DNA of 5,540 nucleotides from JAVVRI01 sp036654795. GTDB lineage: Bacteria > Bacteroidota > Bacteroidia > Bacteroidales > Tannerellaceae. Made by a program: the position numbers and the translations under genes. Numbering within the stretch: the stretch's first letter is position 1; every line of letters starts with the position of its first letter. Of the stretch, positions 5,344 through 5,540 are shown one piece after another. Below the pieces are notes generated by a model that was not told where the DNA came from, ran no database searches, and saw only the letters and a list, made by a program, of their open reading frames with translations. The stretch is from NCBI GenBank assembly GCA_036654795.1, contig JAVVRI010000160.1, positions 1 through 5,540 of the forward strand. Reading direction: 5' to 3'.

Positions 5344-5540
5344 TTATCGCACGTCGGACTGAATCGCGACGGCGGTGCCTCGGCGACGCTTCGCAGCGGC
5401 CGAGAGAATGAGGGAAAGGACGCCCGCGAGGCCGAGGCCAATCGCGGCCCCGATCAGCAGCATGAAGCCCATGATCTGGGCCATCGAGTAGTCCGCATCG
5501 AGTGCGATCGGGAAGAACACGCTCGCGAGGCTCGCGAGCG
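5344..5540 (-). CDS. C-terminal end of an unidentified membrane protein from a high-GC genome
   Basis: The minus strand is open from the window edge to TAA at 5346-5344, followed directly by a second stop TGA. It encodes 64 residues: a lead-in LASLASVFFPIALDADYSMA, a hydrophobic span of about 24 residues (IMGFMLLIGAAIGLGLAGVL and onward, residues 22-45), and a basic tail with KRRR at 50-53 ending in QSDVR. That is one transmembrane helix followed by a positively charged, presumably cytoplasmic tail, as at the end of a multi-pass protein. About 54 of 64 codons end in G or C, very unlike the genes to the left and typical of actinobacteria or other high-GC genomes. I do not recognise the family. 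It probably comes from another organism, joined to the Bacteroidetes sequence in assembly. Confidence 0.6.
   Translation of the reverse strand, partial: LASLASVFFPIALDADYSMAQIMGFMLLIGAAIGLGLAGVLSLILSAAAKRRRGTAVAIQSDVR

Overview
The left ~5.3 kb looks like chromosome from a Bacteroidetes bacterium, probably Bacteroides or a close relative. Three lines point there: a Tex N-terminus of the kind I recall from that group, three promoter-like -7 boxes of the form TAnnTTTG in gene-start regions (tatCTTTG before tex, taCTTTTG before the lipoprotein gene and at the kinase gene), and little Shine-Dalgarno signal before the starts. All genes lie on the minus strand, so transcription runs from high to low coordinates. 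This is inferred from motifs and remembered families; no search was run.

Layout in transcription order: the C-terminal half of a TolC-type outer-membrane efflux protein (4576 to about 5319); a LytS-like membrane sensor histidine kinase (3489-4574); a LytTR response regulator overlapping it by 8 nt (2717-3496); an 84-nt gap holding a candidate promoter and an inverted repeat; a substrate-binding lipoprotein of the NitT/TauT (NMT1/SsuA-like) type (1718-2632); a single-chain permease-ATPase fusion, 3 nt further on (332-1714); a 59-nt gap with another -7 box; and the first 90 codons of tex (1-272), cut by the window edge. No stretch over 300 bases lacks a gene. I saw no tRNA, rRNA, CRISPR, insertion sequence or riboswitch.

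How the genes fit together: the TolC fragment and the two-component pair look like the end of an efflux operon and its regulator, whose pump genes would lie upstream but are missing here. The lipoprotein and the fusion protein together contain every part of a small-molecule ABC importer (binding protein, permease, ATPase) in two genes. The substrate cannot be read from the sequence.

The last ~200 bases (about 5341-5540) do not belong to this picture. They are about 65% G+C by hand count and carry the last 64 codons of a membrane protein with high-GC, actinobacterial-like codon use. That protein stops at 5344, about 25-30 bases before the TolC reading frame begins mid-protein. The simplest reading is a chimeric assembly join near 5311-5340, so the TolC truncation is probably an artefact. 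Apart from that, the most distinctive item is the permease-ATPase fusion; I do not see a convincing wholly new system.
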